Source: Streptomyces sp. NBC_00775
GTDB taxonomy: Bacteria; Actinomycetota; Actinomycetes; Streptomycetales; Streptomycetaceae
Length of the DNA stretch: 64,000 nucleotides
Assembly: GCF_036347135.1 (NCBI RefSeq)
Contig: NZ_CP108938.1
Location: 9,424,001 to 9,488,000 of the forward strand
Direction: 5' to 3'
Positions 1 through 7,390 of this stretch are shown here, in pieces (position 1 is the stretch's first letter; each line of letters starts with the position of its first letter). The notes beneath the pieces are model-generated. The model did not search any database. It was not told the origin of the DNA and was given only the letters and a program-made list of their open reading frames with translations. The position numbers and the translations under genes were made by a program.

Positions 1-455
1 GGCACACCTTCGGGGCGCAGTTCGCCGAGGTCGCCGTGGACGTCACCACCGGCGAGGTCCGCGTACGGCGCATGCTCGGGATCTTCGCCGCGGGCCGGAT
101 CGTCAACCCGCTCACCGCGCGCGGCCAGTTCATCGGCGGGATGACCTGGGGTCTGTCCATGGCGCTCCACGAGGAGGCGATCCGGGACCAGGCCTCCGGC
201 GGGCACGTCGGCGCCGACCTCGCGGGCTACCACTTCGCCGCGCATGCCGACGTACCGGCCATCGAGGCGGACTGGGTGGACGACCCGGACCCGGACGACC
301 CGGTCGGGATCAAGGGCATCGGCGAGATCGGGGTGGTGGGAGCCGCGGCGGCCATCGCCAACGCCGTCTGGCACGCGACCGGCGTACGCCACCGGAACCT
401 GCCGATCCGGCCCGATCGCGTCCTGCTGGGGGCTGAGGGAGCCCGGGGTGCTTGA
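1..455 (+). CDS. Xanthine dehydrogenase molybdopterin-binding subunit, C-terminal fragment
   Basis: The open frame enters from the left edge and ends with TGA at 453-455, so only about 150 C-terminal residues are visible. The segment KGIGEIGVVGAAAAIANAV, followed by a short tail ending in an RPDRVL motif, is typical of the C-terminal half of the molybdopterin-binding domain of xanthine dehydrogenases; the conserved Glu after KGIG corresponds to the catalytic glutamate region. The family hydroxylates hypoxanthine or xanthine in the cytoplasm. The XdhC gene that follows overlaps its end by 8 bases, which supports a purine-catabolic operon. Other molybdenum hydroxylases of the aldehyde/CO oxidase family cannot be excluded from a fragment. 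Confidence 0.85.
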   Translation, partial: HTFGAQFAEVAVDVTTGEVRVRRMLGIFAAGRIVNPLTARGQFIGGMTWGLSMALHEEAIRDQASGGHVGADLAGYHFAAHADVPAIEADWVDDPDPDDPVGIKGIGEIGVVGAAAAIANAVWHATGVRHRNLPIRPDRVLLGAEGARGA

Positions 456-1632
456 CATCGCCGACGAGCTGAACCGGTGGGTCGGGGAGGGCCGGGACTT
501 CGCCGTCGCCACCGTCGTGAGCGTCGGCGGCAGCGCGCCGCGCGGTCCCGGCGCCGCCCTCGCCGTCGACAGCCACGGCACGGCCATCGGCTCGGTGTCC
601 GGAGGCTGTGTCGAAGGGGCGGTGTACGACCTGTGCGTCCAGGCGCTCCAGGACGGCACGACGGTCCTCGAACGCTTCGGCTACAGCGACGAGGACGCGT
701 TCGCGGTGGGCCTGACGTGCGGCGGGGTGATCGAGGTGCTGGTCACACCGGTACGGGCGGCCACCTTCGTACGTGCGGACGCACCCGTGTTCGCGGCATG
801 GCTGGCCGCCGCCGCCCGGGAGGAGACGGTGGCTCTCGCCCGGGTGGCCCGGGGGCCGGCCGAACTGCTGGGCAGGGCGCTCCTGGTTCACGCCGACGGG
901 TCGTACACGGCGTACGAAGGAGGCCTCGGCGACTCGTACGACGGGGCTCTCGTCCATCGCCCGGAGCTGGACCGGACCGCCGCCGCGGAGGCCCACGCGA
1001 TGCTGGACGCGGGGCGCACCGGCACCGTCGAGATCTCCGAGGACGGATCGGGCTGCCCGGGCGGCGTGACGCTGTTCGTCGAGTCGAGCGTGCCGCCGCC
1101 CCGGATGATCGTCTTCGGCGCCGTGGACTTCGCGGCGGCGCTGGTACGGGCGGGCAAGTTCCTCGGCTATCACGTGACCGTGTGCGATGCCCGTTCCGTC
1201 TTCGCCACGCGCGTCCGCTTCCCCGAGGCCGACGACATCGTGGTCGACTGGCCGCACCGCTACCTCCGGCGCACCGAGACCGACCATCGCACCGTCCTGT
1301 GCGTGCTCACCCATGACGCCAAGTTCGACGTTCCCCTCCTGGAGACGGCCCTGCGCCTGCCCGTCGCGTTCGTCGGCGCGATGGGCTCCCGCCGCACCCA
1401 CGAGGACCGCAACCGCCGACTGCGCGAAGTCGGCGTCACGGAGCGGGAGCTGGCACGCCTGCGGTCACCCATCGGACTCGACCTCGGCGCCCGTACACCT
1501 GAGGAGACCGCCCTGTCGATCGCGGCGGAGATCGTCGCGGCCCGGCGGGGCGGGTCGGGCGCTCCGCTGACCGGTGCGGGGACGCCGATCCACCACGACC
1601 GGGTGACGCTGTCGGCGACCGCAGTCGGATGA
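448..1632 (+). CDS. XdhC family molybdenum-cofactor insertion/maturation protein
   Basis: The product is about 394 aa. The frame is open further upstream, but the GTG at 448, eight bases inside the previous gene, gives the normal family N-terminus (LDIADELNRWVGEG). An N-terminal XdhC/CoxI domain carries GSVSGGCVEGAVYDL, and a C-terminal Rossmann-like domain starts near residue 210 with PRMIVFGAVDFAAALVRAG. Members bind Moco and protect or sulfurate it before insertion into xanthine dehydrogenase. The overlap with the dehydrogenase subunit implies translational coupling. The function is assigned from family and context. Confidence 0.9.
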   Translation: MLDIADELNRWVGEGRDFAVATVVSVGGSAPRGPGAALAVDSHGTAIGSVSGGCVEGAVYDLCVQALQDGTTVLERFGYSDEDAFAVGLTCGGVIEVLVTPVRAATFVRADAPVFAAWLAAAAREETVALARVARGPAELLGRALLVHADGSYTAYEGGLGDSYDGALVHRPELDRTAAAEAHAMLDAGRTGTVEISEDGSGCPGGVTLFVESSVPPPRMIVFGAVDFAAALVRAGKFLGYHVTVCDARSVFATRVRFPEADDIVVDWPHRYLRRTETDHRTVLCVLTHDAKFDVPLLETALRLPVAFVGAMGSRRTHEDRNRRLREVGVTERELARLRSPIGLDLGARTPEETALSIAAEIVAARRGGSGAPLTGAGTPIHHDRVTLSATAVG

Positions 1633-1702
1633 CTCCTGCGGAATGACCCCGCACACCGCAGTCTGGAGGTAGGGATTCGGAGCTGGAGTTCTGGAGGTCG
1701 GC

Positions 1703-2635
1703 ATGAGCACGATGCACGCGGTACGCGGTCACCGTCGCGGCGGGCCGGAGGAGCTGACGTACGAGGTCGTACCGCGTCCCGAGGCGGGCGCGGGGGAGGT
1801 GCTGGTCGCCGTGCGGTCGGCGTCGATCACGTTGGGTGAGCTCGCGTGGGACGCGACCTGGACCGACAGCTTCGACGGCAGCGGCAGCCCGCGCACGCCG
1901 ATCATCCCCTCCAAGGAGGTCTCCGGGATCGTCGCGCGGGTGGGCCAGGGGGTGACCGACTGGGACTTGGGTGACGAGGTGTACGGGCTGATCCCCTTCA
2001 CCAGGGACGGGGCCGCCGCCGAGTACGTCGCCGTCCCCGCGGCCGTGCTGGCCGCCAAGCCGGCGGGGCTCGACCACGACCATGTGGCGGCCCTGCCGCT
2101 CGCCGGGCTGACGGCCTGGCAGGGGCTGGTCGTGCACGGTGGCCTGCGCCCCGGCTCCCGCGTGCTGGTGCATGGCGGCGCGGGCGGTGTCGGTTCCGTC
2201 GCCGTACAGCTGGCGGCCGCACTGGGCGCCTCCGTCACCGCGACGGCGTCCGCCGGAGCCGCGGACTTCGTACGCGAGCTGGGTGCCGAGCAGGTCATCG
2301 ACTACCGCACCGAACGCTTCGAGGAGCACGTCAAGGACATGGACCTGGTCCTCGACACGGTCGGCGGCGACACCCAGGACCGCTCCTGGCAGGTGCTGCG
2401 CCCGGGTGGCGCGCTGGTCAGCATCGTGGCTCCGCCGGACCCCTCGAAGGACGGCGGGGTGTTCTTCGTCGTCGAGCCCGACCGGGCCGGCCTCGACGAA
2501 CTGACCCGGCTGGTCGAGGCCGGCAAGCTGGTACCGCGGGTCGACCGTGTGGTGCCGCTGGCCGAGACCGCCCAGGCGTACACGGCGCTTGAGGAGGGAC
2601 ACCGGCTCGGAAAGATCGTGCTCCGGGTGTCGTGA
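1703..2635 (+). CDS. NADP-dependent quinone-oxidoreductase-like MDR protein
   Basis: This 310-aa medium-chain dehydrogenase/reductase has an N-terminal GroES-like fold and a nucleotide-binding domain marked by VLVHGGAGGVGSVAVQLA near residues 150-170. The Cys/His ligands of zinc alcohol dehydrogenases are not seen, so it belongs with zinc-free quinone oxidoreductases that reduce quinones or enones with NADPH. The ATG at 1703 is preceded by a GGAGGT-like site. It lies 70 bp after XdhC, and its tail region contains a short duplicated segment. The substrate is unknown. Confidence 0.85.
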   Translation: MSTMHAVRGHRRGGPEELTYEVVPRPEAGAGEVLVAVRSASITLGELAWDATWTDSFDGSGSPRTPIIPSKEVSGIVARVGQGVTDWDLGDEVYGLIPFTRDGAAAEYVAVPAAVLAAKPAGLDHDHVAALPLAGLTAWQGLVVHGGLRPGSRVLVHGGAGGVGSVAVQLAAALGASVTATASAGAADFVRELGAEQVIDYRTERFEEHVKDMDLVLDTVGGDTQDRSWQVLRPGGALVSIVAPPDPSKDGGVFFVVEPDRAGLDELTRLVEAGKLVPRVDRVVPLAETAQAYTALEEGHRLGKIVLRVS

Positions 2636-2668
2636 GCGAGGGGGTGTCCTGAGCGAGGGGGTGTCCTG
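2631..2668 (+). repeat. Short tandem duplication at the end of the oxidoreductase gene
   Basis: The unit tgagcgagggggtgtcc occurs twice in direct tandem, with the first copy overlapping the TGA stop of the preceding gene. It lies in the convergent gap before the carboxylase stop. It could be a slippage duplication; no function is apparent. Confidence 0.6.
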
Positions 2669-2708
2669 AGCGGCTGCCGTGAGCAGGAGGGGCGTGCTCG
2701 TCGGCGCC

Positions 2709-5700
2709 TCACCACGTGTCGATGAACGAGCGCCCGCGCTCCGCGGGGAGAGACGGGCCGCCGTCCAGCGCCGCCAGGATCCACGCCCGCGACTCCGCCG
2801 GATCGATCACCGCGTCGATCTCCAGTGCCGCCGCCGCGTTGACCGCCTTCCCGTGCTCGTACAGTTCGGCCACGCGCGCCTCGAAGGCACGCTCGCGTTC
2901 CCCGGGGTCGGTGATCGCCGCCAGTTCCTTGCGGTAGCCGAGCCGGACCGCGCCCTCCAGACCCATGCCGCCGAACTCGCCGCTCGGCCAGGCGGCGGTG
3001 GCCAGGGGAGCGCGGGTGGAGCCGCCCATCATGGCCATGGCGCCGAGGCCGTACGCCTTGCGCAGGACGAGGCAGACGAGAGGGACGCGGAGGTTCGCGC
3101 CGGTCACGAAGAGACGGGCGAAGTGCCGTACCGTGGCGGTGCGTTCGGCGTCCGGGCCCACCATGAAACCCGGGGTGTCGCAGAGCGAGACGACCGGGAG
3201 TCCGAAGGCGTCGCAGAGTTGCAGGAAGCGGGCCGTCTTGTCCGCCGCGTCACGGTCGACGGCGCCGCCCAGATGGGCCGGATTGCTCGCGACCAGGCCA
3301 AGAGGGCGGCCCTCGATACGGACGAGGCACGTCAACACCCCGATGCCGAAGGCCCCGCGGAGGTCCAGTACCGAGCCGGTGTCCGCCAGCGCCTCGACGG
3401 CCGTGTGCATGTCGTACGCGCGTCGGCGGTTCTCCGGGACGACATGCCGGAGCAGCCGCTGGTCCGGTGCTTCCCAACTGGCCTGTGCGCCTTGGAAGTA
3501 CGACAGGTACTGGCGTGCCACCCGTACCGCCTCCGCCTCGTCGGCCACCGCCAAGTCCACTACCCCGTTGGGAACTTGGACCGACAGCGGACCAACCTCC
3601 TCCGGGCGGTACACGCCCAGGCCGCCGCCCTCGATCATCGCGGGGCCGCCCATGCCGATCGAGGCGTCCGACGTCGCGATCACGACGTCGCAGCAGCTGA
3701 GCAGCGCCGCGTTGCCCGCGAAGCACCGTCCCGAGGCGACGCCGACCAGCGGTACCAGGCCGCTCAGCCGTCCCATCCGGTGGAAGGTCGTCACGTCCAG
3801 TCCGGCTACGGAGGTGGTGTCCGTGTCCCCGGGGCGGCCACCGCCCCCCTCCGCGAACAGCACGACCGGCAGCCGCCGTTCCTCCGCGAGCGCCAGCATC
3901 CGGTCGGTCTTGCGGTGGTTCTGCAGCCCTTGTGTGCCCGCGAGCACCGTGTAGTCGTACGACATCGCCACGCACGGCCCGCCGCCCACGCGCCCGGTCC
4001 CGGTGACCATCCCGTCGGCCGGCGTCGAACGGATCAGGTCGTCCAGCGAGCGCCGCTGCCGCTGGGCGGCGATCGCCAGGGCCCCGAACTCGGTGAAGGT
4101 TCCCTCGTCGCACAGGTCCTGGATGTTCTCGCGGGCGGTTCGTCGCCCGATCGCATGACGTTTCGCGACGGCCTCGGGACGGTTCTCGTCCAGGCCGAGG
4201 GCGTAGCGGCGCACCGCCTCGGCCAGATCGGGGCGTACGGCGTCCAGGTCCGGGGCCGTGTCCGCGTCTGACCCGGCGGTCGCGCCGGTCAGCTCGTCCA
4301 GTGCCACCAGAGGACGCCCTTCGCCGACCGTCTCGCCCACACGCGCGTGCAGCGCGCGTACGACACCGGCGCCCGGAGCCCGTACGACGTGCTCCATCTT
4401 CATGGCCTCCAGGACCAGCAACTGCTCCCCGGCACGCACCGGTTCACCCGGAGCGACGGCGACGGAGACGATCGTGCCGCTCATCGGCGCGTGCACCGTC
4501 CCGCCCGCGTCCACCGGATCCGCGTCCTCCTGCGCGGGCAGAAGCTCGGCCAGGTGCTCCTCGACGAATCCGGTGTGCCGCCAGAACCCGGGGCGGTCAA
4601 GAACCGCCCGCAGCAAGGGAATTCCGGTCCTTACGCCCTCGACCTCGAACTCGCCGAGCGCCCGCCGGGCCCGGTCGCACGCGGCGGCGAAGCCGTGCGG
4701 CACATGGGCGATCACCTTGGCGAGCAATGAGTCTTGACGTCCTCTCCAGCCCGAGGGCTGGAGATTCCGGTCCGTACCGCTTCGCGGTACCACCTTGGGT
4801 TCCTGCTTCACGGGTCCGCGCCGGTCCGTGAGGACCGGTCTTACCAGACCTCCACAGGCCTGACTTCCCGCCCGTCCGGCGGTAGGTCCGACAACTGCGT
4901 TGTCGGACAAGGCGATAGTGCCATGGTTCTGCGGCCCTCCGGGCCACCAGGGCGAGGATGCCCTACACCTCCACCCTGAAGGGTGGAGCACTGGGCAAGT
5001 GTTCGGTAGCGGAGGTCCACCGGGGCGCCGGCCCGCGCCGCCGTGTCGACCCGCACGCCCGGCCACCTGGAGCCGGGGATTGGCCTCGATGAAGTGGAAC
5101 GCGTCGTCCTGTTCCTGGTCGTCACGTTGTTCTCGCACGAGTTGCTCCCGCACGAGGAATTCGAAGGTGACCAGCCCGGTGCAGCGCGTGGCGTGAGCCA
5201 TCCGCAGGGCGGCGGAATGAAGCTTCTCCCTTGTGGCGGCGGCCAGTTCGGGTGCGGGCGCGATCTCGATCAGCTTCTGATGGCGGCGCTGGGCGCTGCA
5301 GTCCCGCTCCCAGAGGTGCGTGACGGCGCCGGTGGCGTCGCCCACGATCTGCACCTCGATGTGCCGGGCACCCTCCAGCAGCCGTTCCACGTACAACTCG
5401 TCGCGCCCGAAGCTGTGCCTGGCCTCCGAGCGGCACCGCTCCCATGCCTGCGCCAGATCCCCGATGGAGCGCACCACCCGCATACCGCGACCGCCACCCC
5501 CGCCGACCGCCTTGACCATCACGGGGCCGCCGGTGAGGAATTCCCGCGCCCCTTCGAGCGTGGTGGCGCCCTCCGATCCGGGCAGGACCGGCACTCCCAG
5601 CGAAACGGCGAGGGCACGCGCGCGTGCCTTGTCGCCGAACAGATCCAGGACTTCGGGGGAGGGGCCCACGAAAGTGATGCCGGCCGCCGCGCAGCGCCGC

Positions 5701-5954
5701 GCGAAGGCGGCGTCCTCGCTCAGGAACCCGTATCCGGGATGCAGGAACGCGCACCCGGTCTTCCGCGCGGCCGCCACCACCGCGTCCGCGTCGAGGTAGT
5801 CCCGCAACGGCACGGCGTCGTCGGCCCGCCCGGCATGCTGGTCGTCGCCGTCCGTGTACACCGCGACCGTGCGCAGCCCGAGTTCGGAGGCGGCGCGCAG
5901 CACCCGTACGGCGATCTCCCCGCGATGGGCGACGAGTACGGCGGCAGATCCCAT
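2709..5954 (-). CDS. Fused biotin-dependent acyl-CoA carboxylase (BC-BCCP-CT) with a disrupted biotin carboxylase domain
   Basis: The ORF is 1,081 aa from the ATG at 5954 (MGSAAVLVAHRGEIAVRV). Residues 1-296 are a biotin carboxylase N-terminus with the Gly-rich ATP loop GGGGGRGMRVV and FIEANPRLQV. Residues about 297-407 are foreign or frameshifted. From 408 (DSLLAKVIAHVP) normal sequence resumes, with a biotinyl domain (EAMKMEH near 518) and a complete carboxyltransferase from about 560 to the end. The ancestral enzyme would carboxylate acyl-CoA. About 60-70 residues of the biotin carboxylase core after QVEHTVTE are missing, the following VRVDTAARAGAPVDLRY segment is in another frame, and a 272-bp element is inserted after it; the two frame changes cancel. 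I infer that biotin carboxylase activity is lost, although the CT and biotinyl domains look intact. Confidence 0.8.
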   Translation of the reverse strand: MGSAAVLVAHRGEIAVRVLRAASELGLRTVAVYTDGDDQHAGRADDAVPLRDYLDADAVVAAARKTGCAFLHPGYGFLSEDAAFARRCAAAGITFVGPSPEVLDLFGDKARARALAVSLGVPVLPGSEGATTLEGAREFLTGGPVMVKAVGGGGGRGMRVVRSIGDLAQAWERCRSEARHSFGRDELYVERLLEGARHIEVQIVGDATGAVTHLWERDCSAQRRHQKLIEIAPAPELAAATREKLHSAALRMAHATRCTGLVTFEFLVREQLVREQRDDQEQDDAFHFIEANPRLQVAGRAGRHGGAGRRPGGPPLPNTCPVLHPSGWRCRASSPWWPGGPQNHGTIALSDNAVVGPTAGRAGSQACGGLVRPVLTDRRGPVKQEPKVVPRSGTDRNLQPSGWRGRQDSLLAKVIAHVPHGFAAACDRARRALGEFEVEGVRTGIPLLRAVLDRPGFWRHTGFVEEHLAELLPAQEDADPVDAGGTVHAPMSGTIVSVAVAPGEPVRAGEQLLVLEAMKMEHVVRAPGAGVVRALHARVGETVGEGRPLVALDELTGATAGSDADTAPDLDAVRPDLAEAVRRYALGLDENRPEAVAKRHAIGRRTARENIQDLCDEGTFTEFGALAIAAQRQRRSLDDLIRSTPADGMVTGTGRVGGGPCVAMSYDYTVLAGTQGLQNHRKTDRMLALAEERRLPVVLFAEGGGGRPGDTDTTSVAGLDVTTFHRMGRLSGLVPLVGVASGRCFAGNAALLSCCDVVIATSDASIGMGGPAMIEGGGLGVYRPEEVGPLSVQVPNGVVDLAVADEAEAVRVARQYLSYFQGAQASWEAPDQRLLRHVVPENRRRAYDMHTAVEALADTGSVLDLRGAFGIGVLTCLVRIEGRPLGLVASNPAHLGGAVDRDAADKTARFLQLCDAFGLPVVSLCDTPGFMVGPDAERTATVRHFARLFVTGANLRVPLVCLVLRKAYGLGAMAMMGGSTRAPLATAAWPSGEFGGMGLEGAVRLGYRKELAAITDPGERERAFEARVAELYEHGKAVNAAAALEIDAVIDPAESRAWILAALDGGPSLPAERGRSFIDTW
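4734..4910 (-). ncRNA. OmegaRNA-like structured right end of the TnpB-type element
   Basis: The right half of the element, read on the minus strand, is densely structured. It has a perfect 10-bp stem GTCCGACAAC/GTTGTCGGAC (4886-4908), a CCGGTCC/GGACCGG hairpin, a GTACCGC/GCGGTAC hairpin and the terminal CTCCAGCCC/GGGCTGGAG stem, ending in GTCAA directly before host sequence. In TnpB systems this region encodes the scaffold of the guide RNA, and the flanking host DNA acts as guide. Here the guide would start GACTCATTGCTCGCC. Whether an RNA is made is unknown. Confidence 0.4.
4734..5005 (-). mobile_element. Non-autonomous IS200/IS605-type element (TnpB-associated remnant)
   Basis: The 272-bp limits come from the interrupted protein: native codons for VDLRY end at 5006 and native DSLLAKV resumes at 4733. 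On the minus strand the left end carries the hairpin CTCCACCCT/AGGGTGGAG (4969-4988) and the right end carries CTCCAGCCC/GGGCTGGAG (4744-4763), ending ...ACGTCAA. There are no terminal inverted repeats and no target duplication, as in single-strand IS200/IS605 transposition. The minus-strand translation near 4795-4815 reads GPVKQEPKVVP, like the C-terminal tails of actinomycete TnpB proteins as I recall them. No tnpA or tnpB remains. A database match to full-length elements would settle it. Confidence 0.75.
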
Positions 5955-5985
5955 GTGCCCCTCCTTCCCTGGAAGTTGTGGAAGT

Positions 5986-6681
5986 TCAGGATGCCGGAGC
6001 GGACTCCGCGAGCCAGTCGTACGCGGACCGCGCCGTGAAGTCGGCCTGGCCGCCGCGCAGCAGCAGCCCGGCCGTCGCGAAGGCCGGGTCGTCGGCATGT
6101 GCGGCGACGTACGGGATCGCGATGCAGCGCATCCCGGCCGCGTGCGCGGCGGCGGCGCCCGGCGCGGCGTCCTCCATGACCACGCAGTCCGCTGGGGCGG
6201 CACCCAGACGGCGCGCCGCCTCCAGGAAGACGTCGGGGGCGGGCTTGCCGTGGGCGACCTCGTCGGCCGAGACGACGGTCGTCAGGTGGGAGGCGAGACC
6301 GGAGCCCGCCAGGATCGCCTCGATGGCCTCCGGCGAGGACCCCGAGGCGACGGCCATCGGGACGCCCTCGGCGGCCAGCAGTTCCACGAACTTCCGCATC
6401 TCCGGGTACACCTGCGTGGCGGCGCGGGCCAGCTCCAGATAGCGGCGGTTCTTTTCGGCGAGCAGGGTGTCGAGCGGGGCGGACAGGCCGTAGCGCTCCT
6501 TCCAGAGCGCGAGCGTCTCCTGGGTGCTGATGCCGACGTACCGCTCGTGGTCGGCCCAGGTGAAGTCGGTGATGCCCTGACCGGCGAGCGTCTGCCGGCC
6601 CGCTTCGAAGTAGTTCGGTTCGCTGTCCACGAGCGTTCCGTCGAGATCGAAGATGACCGAAATACCGCCGAGAGTGCTCAT
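5986..6681 (-). CDS. HAD-superfamily hydrolase, beta-phosphoglucomutase/phosphatase type
   Basis: The product is about 231 aa from the ATG at 6681, chosen because the HAD motif I FDLDGTLVDSE then lies close to the N-terminus; the frame stays open upstream. Motif II is VASGSSPEA, motif III is the GKPAPDVF lysine, and motif IV is VVMEDAAPG. A helical cap between motifs I and II matches subfamily IA, which dephosphorylates small phosphorylated metabolites or isomerises sugar phosphates. It lies 31 bp upstream of the carboxylase on the same strand and may be co-transcribed. The substrate cannot be read from sequence. Confidence 0.88.
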   Translation of the reverse strand: MSTLGGISVIFDLDGTLVDSEPNYFEAGRQTLAGQGITDFTWADHERYVGISTQETLALWKERYGLSAPLDTLLAEKNRRYLELARAATQVYPEMRKFVELLAAEGVPMAVASGSSPEAIEAILAGSGLASHLTTVVSADEVAHGKPAPDVFLEAARRLGAAPADCVVMEDAAPGAAAAHAAGMRCIAIPYVAAHADDPAFATAGLLLRGGQADFTARSAYDWLAESAPAS

Positions 6682-6724
6682 GGGGTCCAGGATGCCAAGG
6701 GCCGGCTCCTCGAACGCGTGCGGA

Positions 6725-7201
6725 TCAGCCCTTGGCCGCGCGCCCGATCGACTCCACCAGCGGCAGCAGCCGCTGCGGGACCCGCTCGCGCAGCGCCACC
6801 TCCGTGCGGGTACGGACGACACCCGGCAGGCTGATCAGCGTCTGGATCACGTCCTCCAGGTGCCCGTTGTCGCGCGCCACGACCCGGGTGAGCAGATCAC
6901 CGCCGCCCGTGATCGAGAACACCTCGATGATCTCCGGCACGGCGGCCAGCGCGTCGCCGACGTCGTCGAGATGGCCCTGCGTGACCTCGATGTGCACGAA
7001 GGCCAGGACGGGATGGCCGAGTGCCGCGGGGGACAGGGACGGGCCCGTACCGGTGATCACCCCGTCCCGCTCCAGCCGGTCGAGGCGAGCCTGGAGCGTG
7101 CCGCGGGCGACCCCGAGCATGCGGGCGTACTCGCGCACGCTGGTGCGCGGCTGCTCCAGAAGCAGCCGCAGAATGCGAGTGTCAAGCTCGTCCACGGCCA
7201 T
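6725..7201 (-). CDS. Lrp/AsnC family transcriptional regulator
   Basis: The 158-aa protein starts at ATG 7201. An N-terminal winged helix-turn-helix (residues about 5-50, with ARGTLQARLDRLERDGVI as recognition region) is followed by the RAM ligand-binding domain (HPVLAFVHIEVTQG to VVRTRTEVAL). Such proteins bind amino acids or related metabolites and act locally or globally. It is read divergently from the FUSC membrane protein gene, and the 189-bp gap contains CCAGT repeats that could be its operator. The effector is unknown. Confidence 0.93.
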   Translation of the reverse strand: MAVDELDTRILRLLLEQPRTSVREYARMLGVARGTLQARLDRLERDGVITGTGPSLSPAALGHPVLAFVHIEVTQGHLDDVGDALAAVPEIIEVFSITGGGDLLTRVVARDNGHLEDVIQTLISLPGVVRTRTEVALRERVPQRLLPLVESIGRAAKG

Positions 7202-7245
7202 AGTCCGTTGGCCTCCTTGCTGTCTGCGGCGATCGCCTCAGACTG

Positions 7246-7290
7246 TACCAATGGTCCAGTAAAAACCGAGCCAGTTGAACCAGTTCCTGG
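7246..7290. promoter_or_regulatory. Candidate operator region with repeated CCAGT half-sites
   Basis: The divergent gap between the Lrp-type regulator and the FUSC gene holds three same-direction CCAGT motifs at 7256, 7271 and 7280, within an A-rich stretch unusual for this genome. This fits a regulator that binds as a multimer, but no consensus match is claimed. Confidence 0.3.
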
Positions 7291-7390
7291 CTGTTGCTTA
7301 CCTTGTCTGTATTGATGGCGCTGCGCAGCGCCGGACGGCAAGGGCGCCGTACCGGACCCGCGGCGCCTTTCCCATGTCTTGAAAGTGTCG

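Noticed and set aside
1436..2602. Long minus-strand open frame under the XdhC/oxidoreductase genes
   Set aside because: Shadow frame caused by GC-biased codons; the sense genes are clear.
4841..5125. Small minus-strand ORF with VRVDTAARAGAPVDLRY
   Set aside because: It is the displaced native frame of the biotin carboxylase domain, not a separate gene.
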